64,000 bases of DNA from the NCBI GenBank assembly GCA_023846275.1, contig CM043865.1, positions 32,564,412 through 32,628,411 on the forward strand. Direction: 5' to 3'. Position 1 is the first letter of the stretch; each line of letters begins with the position of its first letter. The position numbers and the translations under genes were made by a program. The notes below the pieces were generated by a model that searched no databases, had not been told where the DNA came from, and was given only the letters and a program-made list of their open reading frames with translations. Source of the DNA: Vanilla planifolia. Lineage: Eukaryota > Streptophyta > Magnoliopsida > Asparagales > Orchidaceae. Below, one piece after another: positions 13,142-26,263 of the stretch.

Positions 13142-14057
13142 ATGCCTTGCTTTGTGCCCTTCAACAAGAGCCTGGACCTCACTTTCTTTGTGCTGAGGTC
13201 AGTAAGCGTCCTGGACGACGAAATCATCCATGCCATGAAGTGCTTCTCCTTCCAGGCCGAGGACCTCGGCTGCCTTCACAGCTCTGTCATGAAGAGCGTT
13301 CATGGAAACTTGGTAAGCCAGCAACTTTTGCTTTGTTTACTACACTTCAAAATTGATGCACTTTGTTCAAAAGTTGTTCACTTTTGAGATCAGGTAGTCT
13401 GGTATGGAGCATGGATCAAGAGATCAGAGGAGAACAGAAGAATTCTGTACAATACCCTGGTAAGTTGATGGCACAAAGGAAATCTGATGCTGTCAAAGGT
13501 GTTTCATCTTCCTTCCTAAACGAGCCATCTTTTTTTGTGTGAACTGATAGTTATCAGCCATTCAAGACTTGTCGCACCTTGGAATCCTCTTACAGCATGG
13601 CTTCTATGATGTCTATGCTGGGGAGTCTAATGATGGGCAACCACACGCCAGGTTTTCGTCCGGTGATGCGGTCCTCCTCTGCGGAATGGTTCCCGTGTCG
13701 AACGACACCTCAGAGCTCTCTTATGCTTGCATGGCGATCCTCCGGTCAGGCTTCAGAAAAGCCGAGGGGTCAGTGGCTGGTGCCTGCCTTCAATGCCGAG
13801 ACCGACCGATGGTGGCCATGCTACATGTTTGGAAATCCTTGCAAGCATGTTACTCATGGCTGATCGCCTCCGACTACCGCAAGACCATTCGGCCATATAT
13901 CAGCAGCTTCATCAATGATGCTCAGTTTGATGTCTTCAGGGTCATATATGTTAGCAGTGATGATTTTCTAAGCTGTCAGATCTCACACAAAGCAAATGCA
14001 ATGAGAGGCAAAGGTGAATGTGGTCATATTGATGGCCCAGAAAAGAAACTTTGTTAG
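13142..14057 (+). CDS. Conserved plant protein of unknown function (possibly DUF7392), 3 exons
   Basis: Exons 13142-13312, 13394-13459 and 13551-14057 join in frame with GT-AG introns to give a complete 247-residue protein starting MPCFVPFNKSLDL and ending at TAG. Recognisable conserved stretches are LGCLHSSVMKSVHGNL (about 42-57), VVWYGAWIKRS (58-68), HGFYDVYAGES (about 94-104), ELSYACMAI, a CLQC pair and KTIRPYISSF. I remember plant proteins with this pattern as a plant-specific family of unknown function; the DUF7392 label is from memory and unverified. I see no signal peptide, clear membrane segment or catalytic motif. Codon use is markedly GC-richer than the flanks, as expected for a living gene among decayed repeats. 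The start was chosen because it opens the conserved segment and is followed by clean splice sites. No function can be assigned. Confidence 0.8.
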
Positions 14058-17000
14058 GCACATAGAACATCCAATGTGATTGCAGGTCTCTTTCCTTCAA
14101 TTTACAGTTGGAAATCAATAGAGGTGTATCATTTAGCAAACCATATGGCTATTTGCGAGAAACAATTCAAGCATAGACTTGTTATAGGTTAATCTTTGGG
14201 GTGTTTGGATTGACAACATTGTCATGTAATTTTGATTTCAGAAAAGGTGTTGAATGTTTGTTTTAATAACTTTCTTAAGTAATTTTATTTAAAATTATAT
14301 CATCAAAACATCTGAATATCAATCATCTAAATTGAATATTGACAAATTTTAGATATTGTTGATATCTAGAAAATATTATGATTTAGATGTCAATATTATC
14401 CAAATAACACCTAATCATTTGTTTCTTTTATGTTTATTGAAAACTAACAAAAGATAACCTCTTGCATTAAAACAAACATAAATAATAATGGATGATGATT
14501 TTATAAATTGAATGATACTAAAAACTATGACAACATGAAAATTTTAATTTTCAAAGACATTTTAAACCAGAGAATGAAAAGGTTCCAAATATCCACTTCT
14601 CTCTGCTATGTAAATCACTTCAAATGGATGACGATGGTATTTTGATGCTTATATTTACATGAGATTGTTAAGATCGTTAGCCATTGGTTGGTATATAGAA
14701 CATCTGTTCAAGTTGTTAAAGGAAATTTAAACTATAAACACTATCCCAAAAAACATGTACTGATTCATGAACAAATCTAATACATGTTGTAGGTTTGGTG
14801 ATAATAAAATATCTTGGTTCTCATTTGCTATTGGTAAGGCAAGACTATAGTACCTTGATTTGTCATCCTTGAAACTATTTTCAAATTATCACAGAGAGTT
14901 ATTTTTCTTTCTCTTCAATACTTAATAAAGTTCTTCATTGAATTGACAAGGGGTTTTGTTATAGTTTAGAGAAGGTGATTAGTTTGCCATATTTGTCGTT
15001 CTTTGCAATCGGGTGAAGTGGATTTTTATCAAGAAAATGCTTTTTGTTGGTGTATAGACTAAATGAACAATTATGAGCAATCATAGAAATACACAGAGAT
15101 GAAAAAATGCGGCATTAATTTCTTTCTTCAAAACTCTCCAAATATAGAGATTATATTCTTCTATCTAACCTCTCTCTTATAAAATACATCTATATTTAGG
15201 TTTTATATAATATAATTTTATTGGATATACATAAAAAAAAAATAACAAAATAAAATATTATCCTTATTAAATGCCTAAATTATTAAGAATTTCATAACTA
15301 TTAAGATCTATAATTTTTTGATGCAAAAAATGATGTGTTTTTCTTTGATAATCTTTCTTCAAAGATCTTTTAGAGGATAGTAATTTATTTTTCTCGAAAT
15401 ATCCCTTATCTACTCATGGGGAATGTCTAAGGGCCCTCAAGAAGAAAAATCGAGGTCTAGTTCATGCTTTGAGACAAAAACATGTTCAATTGCATCATGC
15501 ATTGCGTAATGCTTCTTGAGCTCTCTCAAGTTCATCTTCTCGAGATCTAAGAACATGTACTCGAGTACTGGAAAGGGGTTTGTGAGTTCTCTTAGAGACC
15601 TCTTATGTCCACTTCAACGTTTGTGAATTGATCATATTTTTCTCGAATTCTCTTGCGGAACCTTCAATTGACTTCTTTAACAGGGGTTTCTAATCTAAAA
15701 ACTATTTTCTATTAACTTCTAATTCACTTTCTATATAACTGATTATAAAAGATTCTAAAATTTACTTTCTAGATGAACATAAAAAATTGTAGAATTCATT
15801 TTTAATATAGTTGATCATAAAAAATTTTAAAATTCAAGTAAAAAGAACTATTCTATAAAATATTTTAGTAAAATTCTCTAAAATCTTAATTCAAAAGAAT
15901 TTCTTAAGCTTATGTACAAAGATGTAAAAAAGATGTACTCCTATAAGTACTAATGCACCTCTTTCATTTGTAATAACTAATCCAAATATTGAGAAAGATA
16001 GTCTTGAGTTAAAATCAAGCTTCTTCTTCTCCCTCAAACTTTTGCATTCTAACCCCTCTTCCATTCCCAAAGTCTCAATTGGTCTCTCAATTATCCAACA
16101 TTTTCTTCTCTTTTTGGAACATCCACCGACAGGCCTCCAGAACTTGCGAGTCCTATGAAGTTGATCTCCTAATAAAACAAAGTTGATGTATGATCAAGAA
16201 GCCCTTATTGAGCTGAAGGGGACCATTTATCATATTAACAAAACACTTGGTGATACTCGGAAAGACTACAGCTCATCTCCAAGTATTTTCCCCTGCACAT
16301 GCCTAAGCCGCAGCTACCATGTTCTAAATAATTCCCACAGCAGACTAACACTAGCGATAATAAACAAAGTTTGATCCTAATGGTGAAGTTTGGCAACGTC
16401 ACGCAGAAACGCGAAGGTAGAACGAGGGAATTAAGAACTATTGCATTTGAAGCAGTTTCATAAAGGACCAAGCAACTTTACAGTATAATAAACTACAAAA
16501 TGACTTTGGGACATCGTCCATGAAAAAGGTGTCCACCTAATTCCATCTAACGATTTTTCAACATAAATGTTCAAAAACGACTTAATTATCAGCAACTTTT
16601 TCAACCAGTAGCATAAAACCTTTCCAGAATCCACGTCTCACGTTCAAATGCGATTCCATTCAAGTCAAAGGAACAGCCACATGGAAGAAATGAATCTGCA
16701 AGAAATGCGAAGAGCGTGCAAGCCGCAAAAAACGCATGCTCCTGTTCAAAGCATACCTTGCCGTGGAGTTCACGTCACCGTGGCGACGAAGACCATGCAT
16801 GGCCATGTCAATGGACGATATCTCTTGTTTTTGGCCCTTGGATGTCGGCTGCTGAATGTTGGAGATGGTCAGATTCAACCCATTTCGTCGGTACAACTTA
16901 GTCGATAGTTCCACAGAAGTCCGCTGATCTGATTAGGGTTCCGATTAGTCTATCCTTTTGAAAAAACAGAAAAAATATTTTAAATTTTAAAAAATATTTT

Positions 17001-17945
17001 TAATAAATTAATTCAACACTGTCGCCAACTATCTTTATAACTATTATACATCGTTAACAAGAACAATGATATTTGAAAGAAAGAAGATGAACTTCAAAAA
17101 TAAAAATATATATTATTAAAAACTTAATAATAATGAATATATGAAAATCAAAAATATAAAAAGCAAATAATTTTAAAAAATAGATATTACATATTAGTCA
17201 TTAATTATTCCAATAATGTTATTAAATATATTATTATTATTACACTAGTTTATATTACTAAGGGTTGTCTCCATCAACCAACCACCACTCCTAATAACCT
17301 TTTTCGTCAAACAAAATAACAAAAAGCTATTACATTGTGTTTTAGTTATATTAAAATCAAATTAATATAATTTAATTGAATTAAAGAAAAACTTTTAATT
17401 TTCACACAAACATTACATTGAAACAATCATGATTATTATTCAAACTATGCTCAATAATTTGTTTTATCCAAAAATCATGTAAATCCTAAAATCATTTATT
17501 TATTCTTACAATTTTCATAATTACTTACACTTTAATTCTTATAAAAAAAATAAAAAATAATTTAATTATCAAATAATAAATTAACCCAGTAAATATTTTT
17601 TAACAACAAATAATCAAATACATAACCCTTTAATAAACACTTATCATCTTTTAATACTATTTTTTATTCATCAGCTTGATTATATCAAACAACCACCTAC
17701 AATATAAGAAGCTATCAGCCAAACTAAAATAAAAAAGAAACTTATTAGCTTGTATAACTACAAAAGAAAACTTTCCTATCTTCATGCCTTCTAAGACATG
17801 CAAAAGTACCACACTTCAAGCAAAGAGAAGAAGGTGGATGTTAGCTCCTATAACAAAAAAAAAGGAAGAATACCTTCTTTCATCTCTGATAGGTTTCAAT
17901 CTCTGGTGAAATACATGCTTATCAAATCAGTTATCGAGCTGAAAC
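14058..17945. other. Intergenic region between the 13142 gene and WAP
   Basis: About 3.9 kb without a recognised gene. The first 200 bp likely hold the 3' untranslated region of the upstream gene. 15045-16100 may be a solo LTR (separate entry). 16180-16930 is richer in G and C and has short open frames on both strands that match nothing I know. The remainder, 16940-17900, is plain AT-rich DNA that must include the WAP 3' untranslated region and the end of its transcript. Confidence 0.5.
15045..16100. mobile_element. Possible solo LTR (TGTTGG...CCAACA)
   Basis: The segment starts TGTTGG and ends CCAACA, a perfect 6-bp terminal inverted repeat of the TG...CA kind. No coding domain lies inside or next to it. 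The flanks are CTTTT on the left and TTTTC on the right, so only a low-complexity TTTT is shared and a true target duplication is not proven. No second copy is present in the window. Confidence 0.35.
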
Positions 17946-20900
17946 TTATCGCAATGGTTTACTTTCATCTATTCCAACTTCTCTTCTAATTAGTTTCACA
18001 ATCTCCATTACCTGAAACTCAAATGGTTGATCAGCAAAGCAATCACAACATTTGTTCTATTTGAAAATTTGAAGAACAAACAATACATAGTAAAAATTCT
18101 ATTGACATGTGGAAGAAGAAGAAAAAGATGAATAATATATGTTTTATCATCAAAAGCTTGTCACTTTGATGCTAATTGTAAATGAAGCATACGATATAGA
18201 TGATTGAGAATTGATAATAATCTACATGCCAGATGCCCACATGCATAAGGAGTTGAGAATCTAAAAAAAAAATAGTAATAAAAATCATAGAATCATCGCC
18301 TAATATATCGTCACAAATTTTTGTGTCATGTTGCGATCAAATGTGTATGGACTTGATTATTCCGCACACTTCACAATGTCAATAGTCAATACTAAAAAAA
18401 TTCCAACATGAGCCTAAAATGTTCATCATCAATTATAAGTCTAAATATTTTTCTTATTTGATTATTTGATTGATGATCATTTCAAAATTTTCTAAAATAA
18501 GTGGTAAAGAAATTCATTTCACAAGCAACATAAATTTTGATAAAAACATCCCAATCAACTTCAAAGAGGCAACCGCTTTTGACATTAGGTCTCATTTAGT
18601 TCTTTGTGTCATACAAATCCAAGAAATTCTCTAGATTTCACTATTTGATAAGATAAAAGTTGAATCAAAGGGTTTTCTTGCAGTCAACAAATTCTACCAT
18701 TGTGTTCACATTAAAAATGAATAAACAAAATCACTATATGATTTGAACTTTGATTGTCAATATTTTGAACTATTGATTGAAAAATTCATAATGTTTTGAA
18801 AATTCATCCAACCAATTGGGAATTTAAAAGCATTAGAATGCTGCCACATGTATGCTAAAAAGAAGTACTACATCATCTCTATGCCAAGAAATAAGAAAAG
18901 TAGAATACATGTCACAAAGTCACTACAAAATTTTCCATTGAAGATAAAACACACTTGAAACCTTTAGGACATGACAACTTATGAAATAAAAATAATATAG
19001 ATGCATATCACAATTCACTGCAAAATAAAAAATAGAACATGCATATCATAAAAAATCACAAGATAAACAATATACCCCGGGATAGTAATTTAGCACAGAT
19101 GAATAATGCTCTAGAGCTATGTAGATCTTGCTAAGAAGAGAGAGCAAATAATCGACCTCGTCTCCTAAAAGATCCACCTGCAAAGAAACAGATAACATAT
19201 AGTTATCATGTACTTACAAACATAAATAAAAGTGGCAGGTAATCAAATTCCCTAACATACAAGTATCAGTCCATCAAACACAAGCATGTTTTTACTATGC
19301 ATATAAATCTTCAAAATGGATATTGGCAAAGGTATGGTCCATCCTTGAGTTAAATATTAAGCATTGTGAAGACATAAACTAGATCACAAGTAAAGGCCCA
19401 TATAAGGGTTTTATTTACATTGGATATCATTGAACTGTAACATGTTATTAATGGAATTTATCTGTACACCTATTTTATTTCTATGCATTTTCATTATTTT
19501 TTTATTAGCATTTGTTTTAAATTGAAGGCATTTTATTCATTACATATCAATTATGATTTCTCCTTGCGTACTACTTGTACGTTGCAAAAAAGATAAAATG
19601 AGAAAAAGATATTCTGATTTTGCCATCAATTTGAAACCTAAAATGTTTACAAAAAGTATGAATGCACAAGAGGTTTCCCACAATGAAATTACAAGCTATC
19701 ATCACCTCCTCCTCCTCTAGCTACTACTAGTGACCCCAGCACCACTATTTATCTGTTGCAGCCTGCAGCCATCATGGACAGCTGCAACAAAATGATTGCA
19801 CAATGTCACCATTTGGAAAACCAACTTCAATCTTTATCTCTTCCTTGGTGCACTGGACCTTCTCCCTGTTCAACCTGTTACTCAGCTATTCCTCAAGAAC
19901 AATCACACCCCATGAACCATGTCCATTGGGATCTGAGCATACCTCACCTTGCAAGCCTCATTTGTGATTGTCGTTGACATATCCAGAAAGTGCTCGATAT
20001 TGATACGCCTATGACAATCACAAATGAGGCACACAAGACAAGATACGTTCAAATCCCAAAGGACACGATCAACGAGGTCGAATGTCAATAAAGATCTTCT
20101 CTACCTAATCCAACCAATTGATTCCTTTGCAATCACGCATGAATCTCCTATACTCAACAAATTTGCAACACATGCCTACCACGATGCCATTGGTTTTTTT
20201 TCCTAAACCTTACATTTATCATAGACTATAGCCAACTATCGTTACTAGATCTCACACATCTCGATCACATAAATTTCCAAGAGTGAAAATTATCTTCCCT
20301 GCTTCCATTCGATTTGAGCCAAACGGTGCCCTAATCGTCCAAAACCTCAACTTCATCATTTGCTATTAGCTACAATCCCTAATTGCATTCAAACTTTCCA
20401 TCAAAACCTTTAGTCCTCCTCAGACATCCCAACTCCTCTCGAGCAACTGCCACTTTTGTCCTCAACTGCCCTAGCACACCTTAGTTATAATCTCACTAAC
20501 GAATCATAATCGTAGCCAATGTAGTTCGTTGTGACCAATTACTACTCATTCAATTGTGGTTAAAACCCTAAGCCAAGTTGCACAATCTATCTGAGCATTG
20601 CCACAACCACCTCGCATCATTACTACTGCTCCCAATCAACCCCAACACTTTGACTCCCCTTACTTTCCAAACACTGGTCCACGTTCATTACCGCCTATCA
20701 ACAACTTTTTGGAAATAAAACAAGAGCCAAATCTATACCCACACCACGTCTCTATCATTACGATATCAAAGCAAAAGTCATACTCACACTACCTTTTAAT
20801 CACTTTTTGGCATTAGAGTGAGTTTTGTAGTATTCCAATCATCATTATGATCCAAGTTTTAGATTGACCAAAATTTAGAGGAAGCAAACTTTTTTGAATA

Positions 20901-23900
20901 AAGTATATTTTTTAAAAGTTTAGATTTATTTTTGTCTTAAAATTAAATTATTAAATTTATATTTTCTTAATGTTATCTTACAATAACCTATCATTTCTAA
21001 AATATATTAATTTTTGTATTTCATATTCCAAACTTTCATATCGTCAATTATATATTAATCACATATAATTTCATTATAATTATAGCTTTGAAGAGATATT
21101 GAAGTTACGCATCTTATGTATAAACTATGTTACTTCATTTTCTTATACATTTGCACACCAGTATAATTTGCAATGTCTCCATATGATGCCAATTAAAAGC
21201 TTTTTAAAAGATAGTATAATTATTATAATGAATATTATATAATTAATTTGATATCATCTAATCTTCTTAAATTCTCAAAAACTATTTTTCCTTCAAATCC
21301 TAAACATTATTCAATTACTTTTCATGATGGTACTCAACTCCAAGTTATACAGATGAATTCTATTCCTATCTACTTTAAAAATTACTCGAATAATGATTAG
21401 TGTAATATGATTAACATGCAATATCATGATTAGATATTTGCTCAAACTTAGTTTTGAGCTTATTAAATGCTTAATATCTTAATCAAGTTATAATTATTGC
21501 TTATAATGACTAACATGTTAATTTACAATGACTAAATATAATTTTCATCAATAATATCATCAAAACAAATTTGATGAATCTTTTTCATACAAACTTGAGC
21601 TTTATGAATCTAATCCACCTAAATCTATTCCTTTTGAACCTAAACCAACCAAACTTCCAAAAGAAGAAACAATTTCATCTTTATTATTAAGCATCAAAGT
21701 TCTTATACTTACATATAGATTTTTAGGTAATTTTAATTTTATTTACATAAAGTGTTTAAAAATAACTTTTGATTTAAAACTATGTTTATCAAGTCACATG
21801 AAGGCCACAAGTTTACTTTATAGGCCTGAGAAATAAATGTACTTGAATTAAGCCTATATGTCACTAGATTATCTAATAAATTAAGAGATATATTTGATTG
21901 ACTTGCTTGAACTTTCACATAATTAGACAATCTGATGTCCAAAACACTAAGGATTAACAACAATAAATTTGGAATATAACTTTACAAGACAATTTCTTAA
22001 TAAGGTCAACTAATTTAAGATGTATTACATTGAAATAATGACTATAAGCTGATCTATTAAAGTCTACGTTACAGAAGATTCAATTTCGCCAAAAGGTCAT
22101 GGACCAAATTGCAAACTAGGGCCCAAAAAGAGCATATATAAGAGCTTTATTAAATTTATTGGTATTATTAGACGTTATTGAATTGTCATGAGTTATTTTC
22201 TAAGACCTGTGGACATTTCTTATTTTGTTTTGCACTTGTTCTCATTTATTTGTATTTTTATTATTTTCTTATAAGTATTTTCTTTATATTAAGAATATTT
22301 TAGTCTTTATATATTAGTTAAGGCTTCTCCTTATATACTACCGAAATATTATAAAACAATGATAACAAATAAAAGATTCCAACTTTATCATCAATTTGGA
22401 TCCATAAAAATTGTGAGGTGCAAGCTACAAAGGTCCCCTCTAACGAACACATAAGCTAACATCTAATCTCATCTAAGTTGTGATTCAGATTTCTCCCGAT
22501 CGTTATTATCCCCTTCTCCTCCATCCTCGCCAGTAACCCCAGCACCACTGTCTTCCAAGTACAACCAGCAACCACTACAGACAACTGCAATCAAACGATT
22601 TCGCGAGTCATTGCTCGAAAAAATCACTTCAAACCTTACCTTAGCGCACCTGAACTTCCCCTAATTCAGCTGTGTCCTGACAGAATCCGAAAGCACCTAA
22701 CCTCATGCAACTGAATCAGAATCTCCTTTGTATTAGATCCACCTCCTCCCATCAGCCAACACCTCTGCCACTGCATGCGCCTACTTCTCTCAATTGATCT
22801 AAAGCACATCGCCAGCGCCACGCCACTGGTTTTCCTAAGCCTTACCATCATCGCGAACAGTAGCCCGCCCCAACTGCTGGATCACACATGTTCAGACAAC
22901 ATGCGTCCCCAGATCTTCTTCGCCGGCGTGGTTCGCCTTGGCTACGCCATCTCGAATCAGATCCAAATCAAATGGTGCCCTAGCAGCCTAAAATCGCAAC
23001 GTTGTCGTTCACCACCAACTGCAAACCCTAATCGCACTCAACCTAGTCGTTATACCTTCAATCCCCCGTTATGTCCCCGCCGCCGTCATGCAGCCACCAC
23101 CCAACCGTTGTAGCGCACCTCCCTTGTAATCCTACTAACACATCCCAACCTACGACTGCCGTCCTATTCGATCTCGGTCAAGCCCCGAGCCAAGTCACAC
23201 GGCCCATCCGAGCACAGCCCCGGCCACCTCGAGTTGTCATCATTACTCTTGGATAACCCTACCGTCGACATATGCAAATTGGCCGCTTGTCCTTGTCCAC
23301 TAAATAACGAACCATAAAGCAACAGAAAATAGAATGCTAGATAAGCGTTCAGTTTCAAGTGGCAATAACAAGTACCTCATTCTCAGCCTTCCGGAGATCA
23401 TCACATCGCATTTCAAAAACTTGCTTGTAACACATTATCTTCTTCCTAAGCATGCCGGCTTGTTTTAAGAGTTCATCGTTCTGATAACTCAGCACCTTCA
23501 ACCTGAAAACAACAAAAAGTTTAAGATGCTTGCGAAATAGGCTTAACTCAATTATAATTGACACTACGCCAAACAACCTCATTTTTTTGTGGGTTAGGGT
23601 AAAGCATTTGTCTTCCATTTATTGGAACATAATAACTACCACAATGAACACAACCTTGGTAAACAAAAAAGAGAAGCACAAACATGATGATCATTATGAA
23701 TGCCTAAAATTTTATTCTCATGATGTTTAAAAACTTATTATCCTTGCTTCACAAAGATAAGAAAAGTGTAGATTGAGTACATTTCCAATGTCGTAAACCT
23801 GCACAGGAAATAAAGTGCACACCAAAATCAAGATATTTCAAAATTTTCAATGAGTTAATCAGCCAAACTATGCCAGAGAGAACAAAGAGAAACAAACATG

Positions 23901-26263
23901 GTGATAAATTTAACAGCTAACATGATCATAGTGAAGCATTAAGACATCTAATAGCAGTAACATGTAACAAAAATGTCAGTATTTTACAAATGCAAACAAA
24001 TTAATTCTAGTGGACGGCAAAATTTAACACCATTTACACAAAGAAATGGCAAAAGAGGCAAGAACATCATCAGAAATATATTTTGTTATAAAAACAAAAA
24101 GCAATCAAAAGTGCAAACACACCTTGATTCATTATGCTCCACTGCAACTGTTATTTTATTTCCCCATCCATCGAAGGAATTGGATAAGTCAAATATTGAT
24201 GTAACCATCGACTCGATGTGCTTTGCTTGTTCTTTTACCTTTACGACTGCTGATGATAGTTCTTCTTGGTTCACAAGAAGCTTGAATTGAAGAATGTTTT
24301 TCTGTTTCTCAGCATCCTGTAAAGCAATTGAGGCAGTTTTAAGTCTTTCATTTAATTTATTTACCTCTTCTCCGTACTGGTGAATACAATGAACACTCTC
24401 CTCCAATCTGAACTTTGCAAGTTCATATTCTACTTTGGCCTCTACAATCGCTAGCTCTTGTTTGATGGCATGCTCTCTTAGGAGACTACATTGCTGACTT
24501 TGTTGAACTAAAGCAGCCTCTAAGTCTGCAGTTCGTTTTTCCATTGTTTTCAGTAATGTTGAGGAGGATTCTAGTTGTTGCTTTAGTCTTTTGTTCTCTT
24601 CAACTTCTGAACTCAACGCCTTTTCCTTCTCTAAAATGTTTTGCAGAACAGAATCCTTCTCCTTGTGACAGCCCACCACGATGTTATTGAATCTGTAAAT
24701 GATGTCTTCTATGAATTCTTTAATTATAAACGAATAGATGTATTGCTCGAACTTGGTTTCCATATGCATGCCACCTGTTATGAATCCAAGTTCACCAGGC
24801 AATTCCTTTAAAGTACAACCATTTATCACATCCTTCACATTTGCTTCAAATTTTAAAGCCTCCATATCAATTTGGAGTTTCTCCATTTGATCAATTAAAT
24901 CTGCACCTATACAAAAATCTGAAATTTTACCTGTGGTTTCTAAGGCCTTAGAAAAAATAGGTATATTTTCCTCATTTTTAGCAACCAAAAGGGGTGCTAT
25001 CCATTGATTTTCTAGAACTAGAGCATTGCCTTTCTCCTTCAAGCTTCTTAAGCCTCCATCAAAAAGAATACTTATATTCTTTCGTTCACAAAGAATATCA
25101 TCCATCTTGGCGACAATTTCCACAATCCTTTTTTTCATCAACTCAAACTCCTTGTCTTTCTTAAAATTCAAGTGATTTGATCCCTTTTCCTTGAGAAACT
25201 CACGCTTTAGGCAGAACAACTCCTCTGTCTTCTCTTGCAAGGCAATGTCATGTTGTCTCTTCATCTTGGCAATCTCAGTTTTGAAGTAACCAATCAGTTC
25301 CTCCTTAGTTTGACACAGCAATTGGGGAGAATCACCAGTACTATGCTTTTCATGGCCTTCAGTTTTTTCCATCAAACATTGAGTACATTCATCAAGGAAT
25401 GCAGCACAATTACCAATTTGCTTTCGATGGGGCTGATCCTTCCTCTTCAATGCATTTCGTTCTTCCAAAACTTCAAGATTACCATGTGGAAATACAAACC
25501 CTGGTTCCAAACTAATAAGTGACTTGGAAATATCATCGAGCGACTGCCACAAAACATGAAGTTCATCAAAGCTTCTCTGCCATTTGTGCTTTAGATCTTT
25601 CAAAAGAGATTTATACTCTTGATGTAGGCATGTAATAAGGGTTTGAAGTATGGCACTACTAGTGTCTAGTTGAATGTCTTTCTTTGCAGGGGAAATAACT
25701 GCAGCAATCCAAGTGTGCATTTCTTCTAGTAAGGATTCAAGAGAATGAACGCACTCATCCATTACCTGAAATTTAATTCTTAATTTTTCTCCATCTAAAG
25801 CATCCTCTCGTCTAAGATCTTCTCTTTTTCCACTTCCAATTTGCTTCTTAAGCTTCTGAACTTGTTCTTCTACAGCAATTCTCAATCTATCCAAACACTT
25901 GGCATGGTTTATTGCATTTGCATTAACTGAGGAACCGCTAACATATAGATCTTTGGCATCAACATTTAAAAAGTCCTTCCTTAGGTTTTCCATCTTTTGC
26001 TCTTTCAAAGATAATTTTTCAGCACAATCCTGATCTATGGCGGTTACCATCCCTCTGATAACTGAATCAGTCACCATTCTTGAGACTATCAAACGAGCAT
26101 TGAGATCTTCCATGTATAAATCCACCTCTTCAAGAATAAATTTCTCATGAGAAGCCAAGTCATTTGAAGAATTTTCATTCTCTGTGGTGTTATCATTAAG
26201 AAACCTTGATCCATCAGCTACCATGGCATTGAAAACTTGGGCATTTTCTACCTGAACATCCAT
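17946..26263 (-). CDS. WAP: WPP domain-associated protein, long coiled coil (4 exons)
   Basis: Minus-strand exons 26263-24123, 23502-23376, 19177-19076 and 18011-17946 join in frame with GT-AG introns into an 811-residue protein ending in TAA. Exon 1 alone codes 713 residues. A conserved N-terminal block lies at about 45-84 ([20 protein letters not shown] inside it), followed by charged, leucine-rich sequence typical of coiled coil, densest at about 545-690. The small last exons restore the conserved tail: [41 protein letters not shown] and [12 protein letters not shown]. Family knowledge: WAP was found in tomato as a partner of the WPP-domain protein MAF1, a group tied to the nuclear envelope and Golgi; the Arabidopsis relative is annotated as myosin heavy chain-related (At2g34730, from memory). 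There is no myosin motor or C-terminal membrane anchor. The tail was found by matching reverse-strand splice sites; any prediction stopping at 24086 would lose it. Confidence 0.9.
18012..19075 (-). other. WAP intron 3
   Basis: A 1,064-bp AT-rich intron with canonical ends, GT after the codon for glycine at 19076 and CAG before 18011. No repeat or gene was recognised in it. Confidence 0.75.
19178..23375 (-). other. WAP intron 2, enlarged by repeats
   Basis: This 4,198-bp intron is mostly occupied by a repeat pair (19390-20500 and 20840-23110, separate entry). The intron ends are intact (donor at 23375-23374, acceptor at 19180-19178). Short open frames in its GC-richer parts are on both strands and match no family. 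Confidence 0.75.
19390..23110. repeat. Copy B of the unclassified dispersed repeat, with a repeated GC-rich part
   Basis: 20900-22550 matches copy A at 1690-5110 in order and orientation. In addition a GC-richer segment occurs twice inside this intron: 19690-20500 resembles 22490-23100, for instance the word CCCAGCACCACT at about 19736 and 22538, and similar phrases near 20310 and 22965. The stretch 19395-19460 also resembles 22120-22200. The pattern AT-rich, GC-rich, AT-rich, GC-rich suggests two tandem copies of a non-autonomous LTR element or LTR-leader units. Exact ends were not found. Confidence 0.45.
23503..24122 (-). other. WAP intron 1
   Basis: A 620-bp intron with donor GTGTG right after the long first exon and acceptor CAG before 23502. 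Nothing else was recognised. Confidence 0.8.

Noticed and set aside
13147-13918. Alternative open frames overlapping the three-exon gene
   Set aside because: They are shadows of the real reading frame, which is supported by splice sites and conserved blocks.
16660-16914. Frames of 84-86 codons on both strands at a GC-richer site, one followed by a possible splice donor
   Set aside because: No ATG opens the better frame, no second exon was found and the sequence matches nothing known.
22775-23256. Proline- and histidine-rich frames of 61-112 codons in the WAP intron
   Set aside because: The same GC-rich segment is repeated at 19690-20500 with frames broken, so it is repeat sequence rather than a gene.
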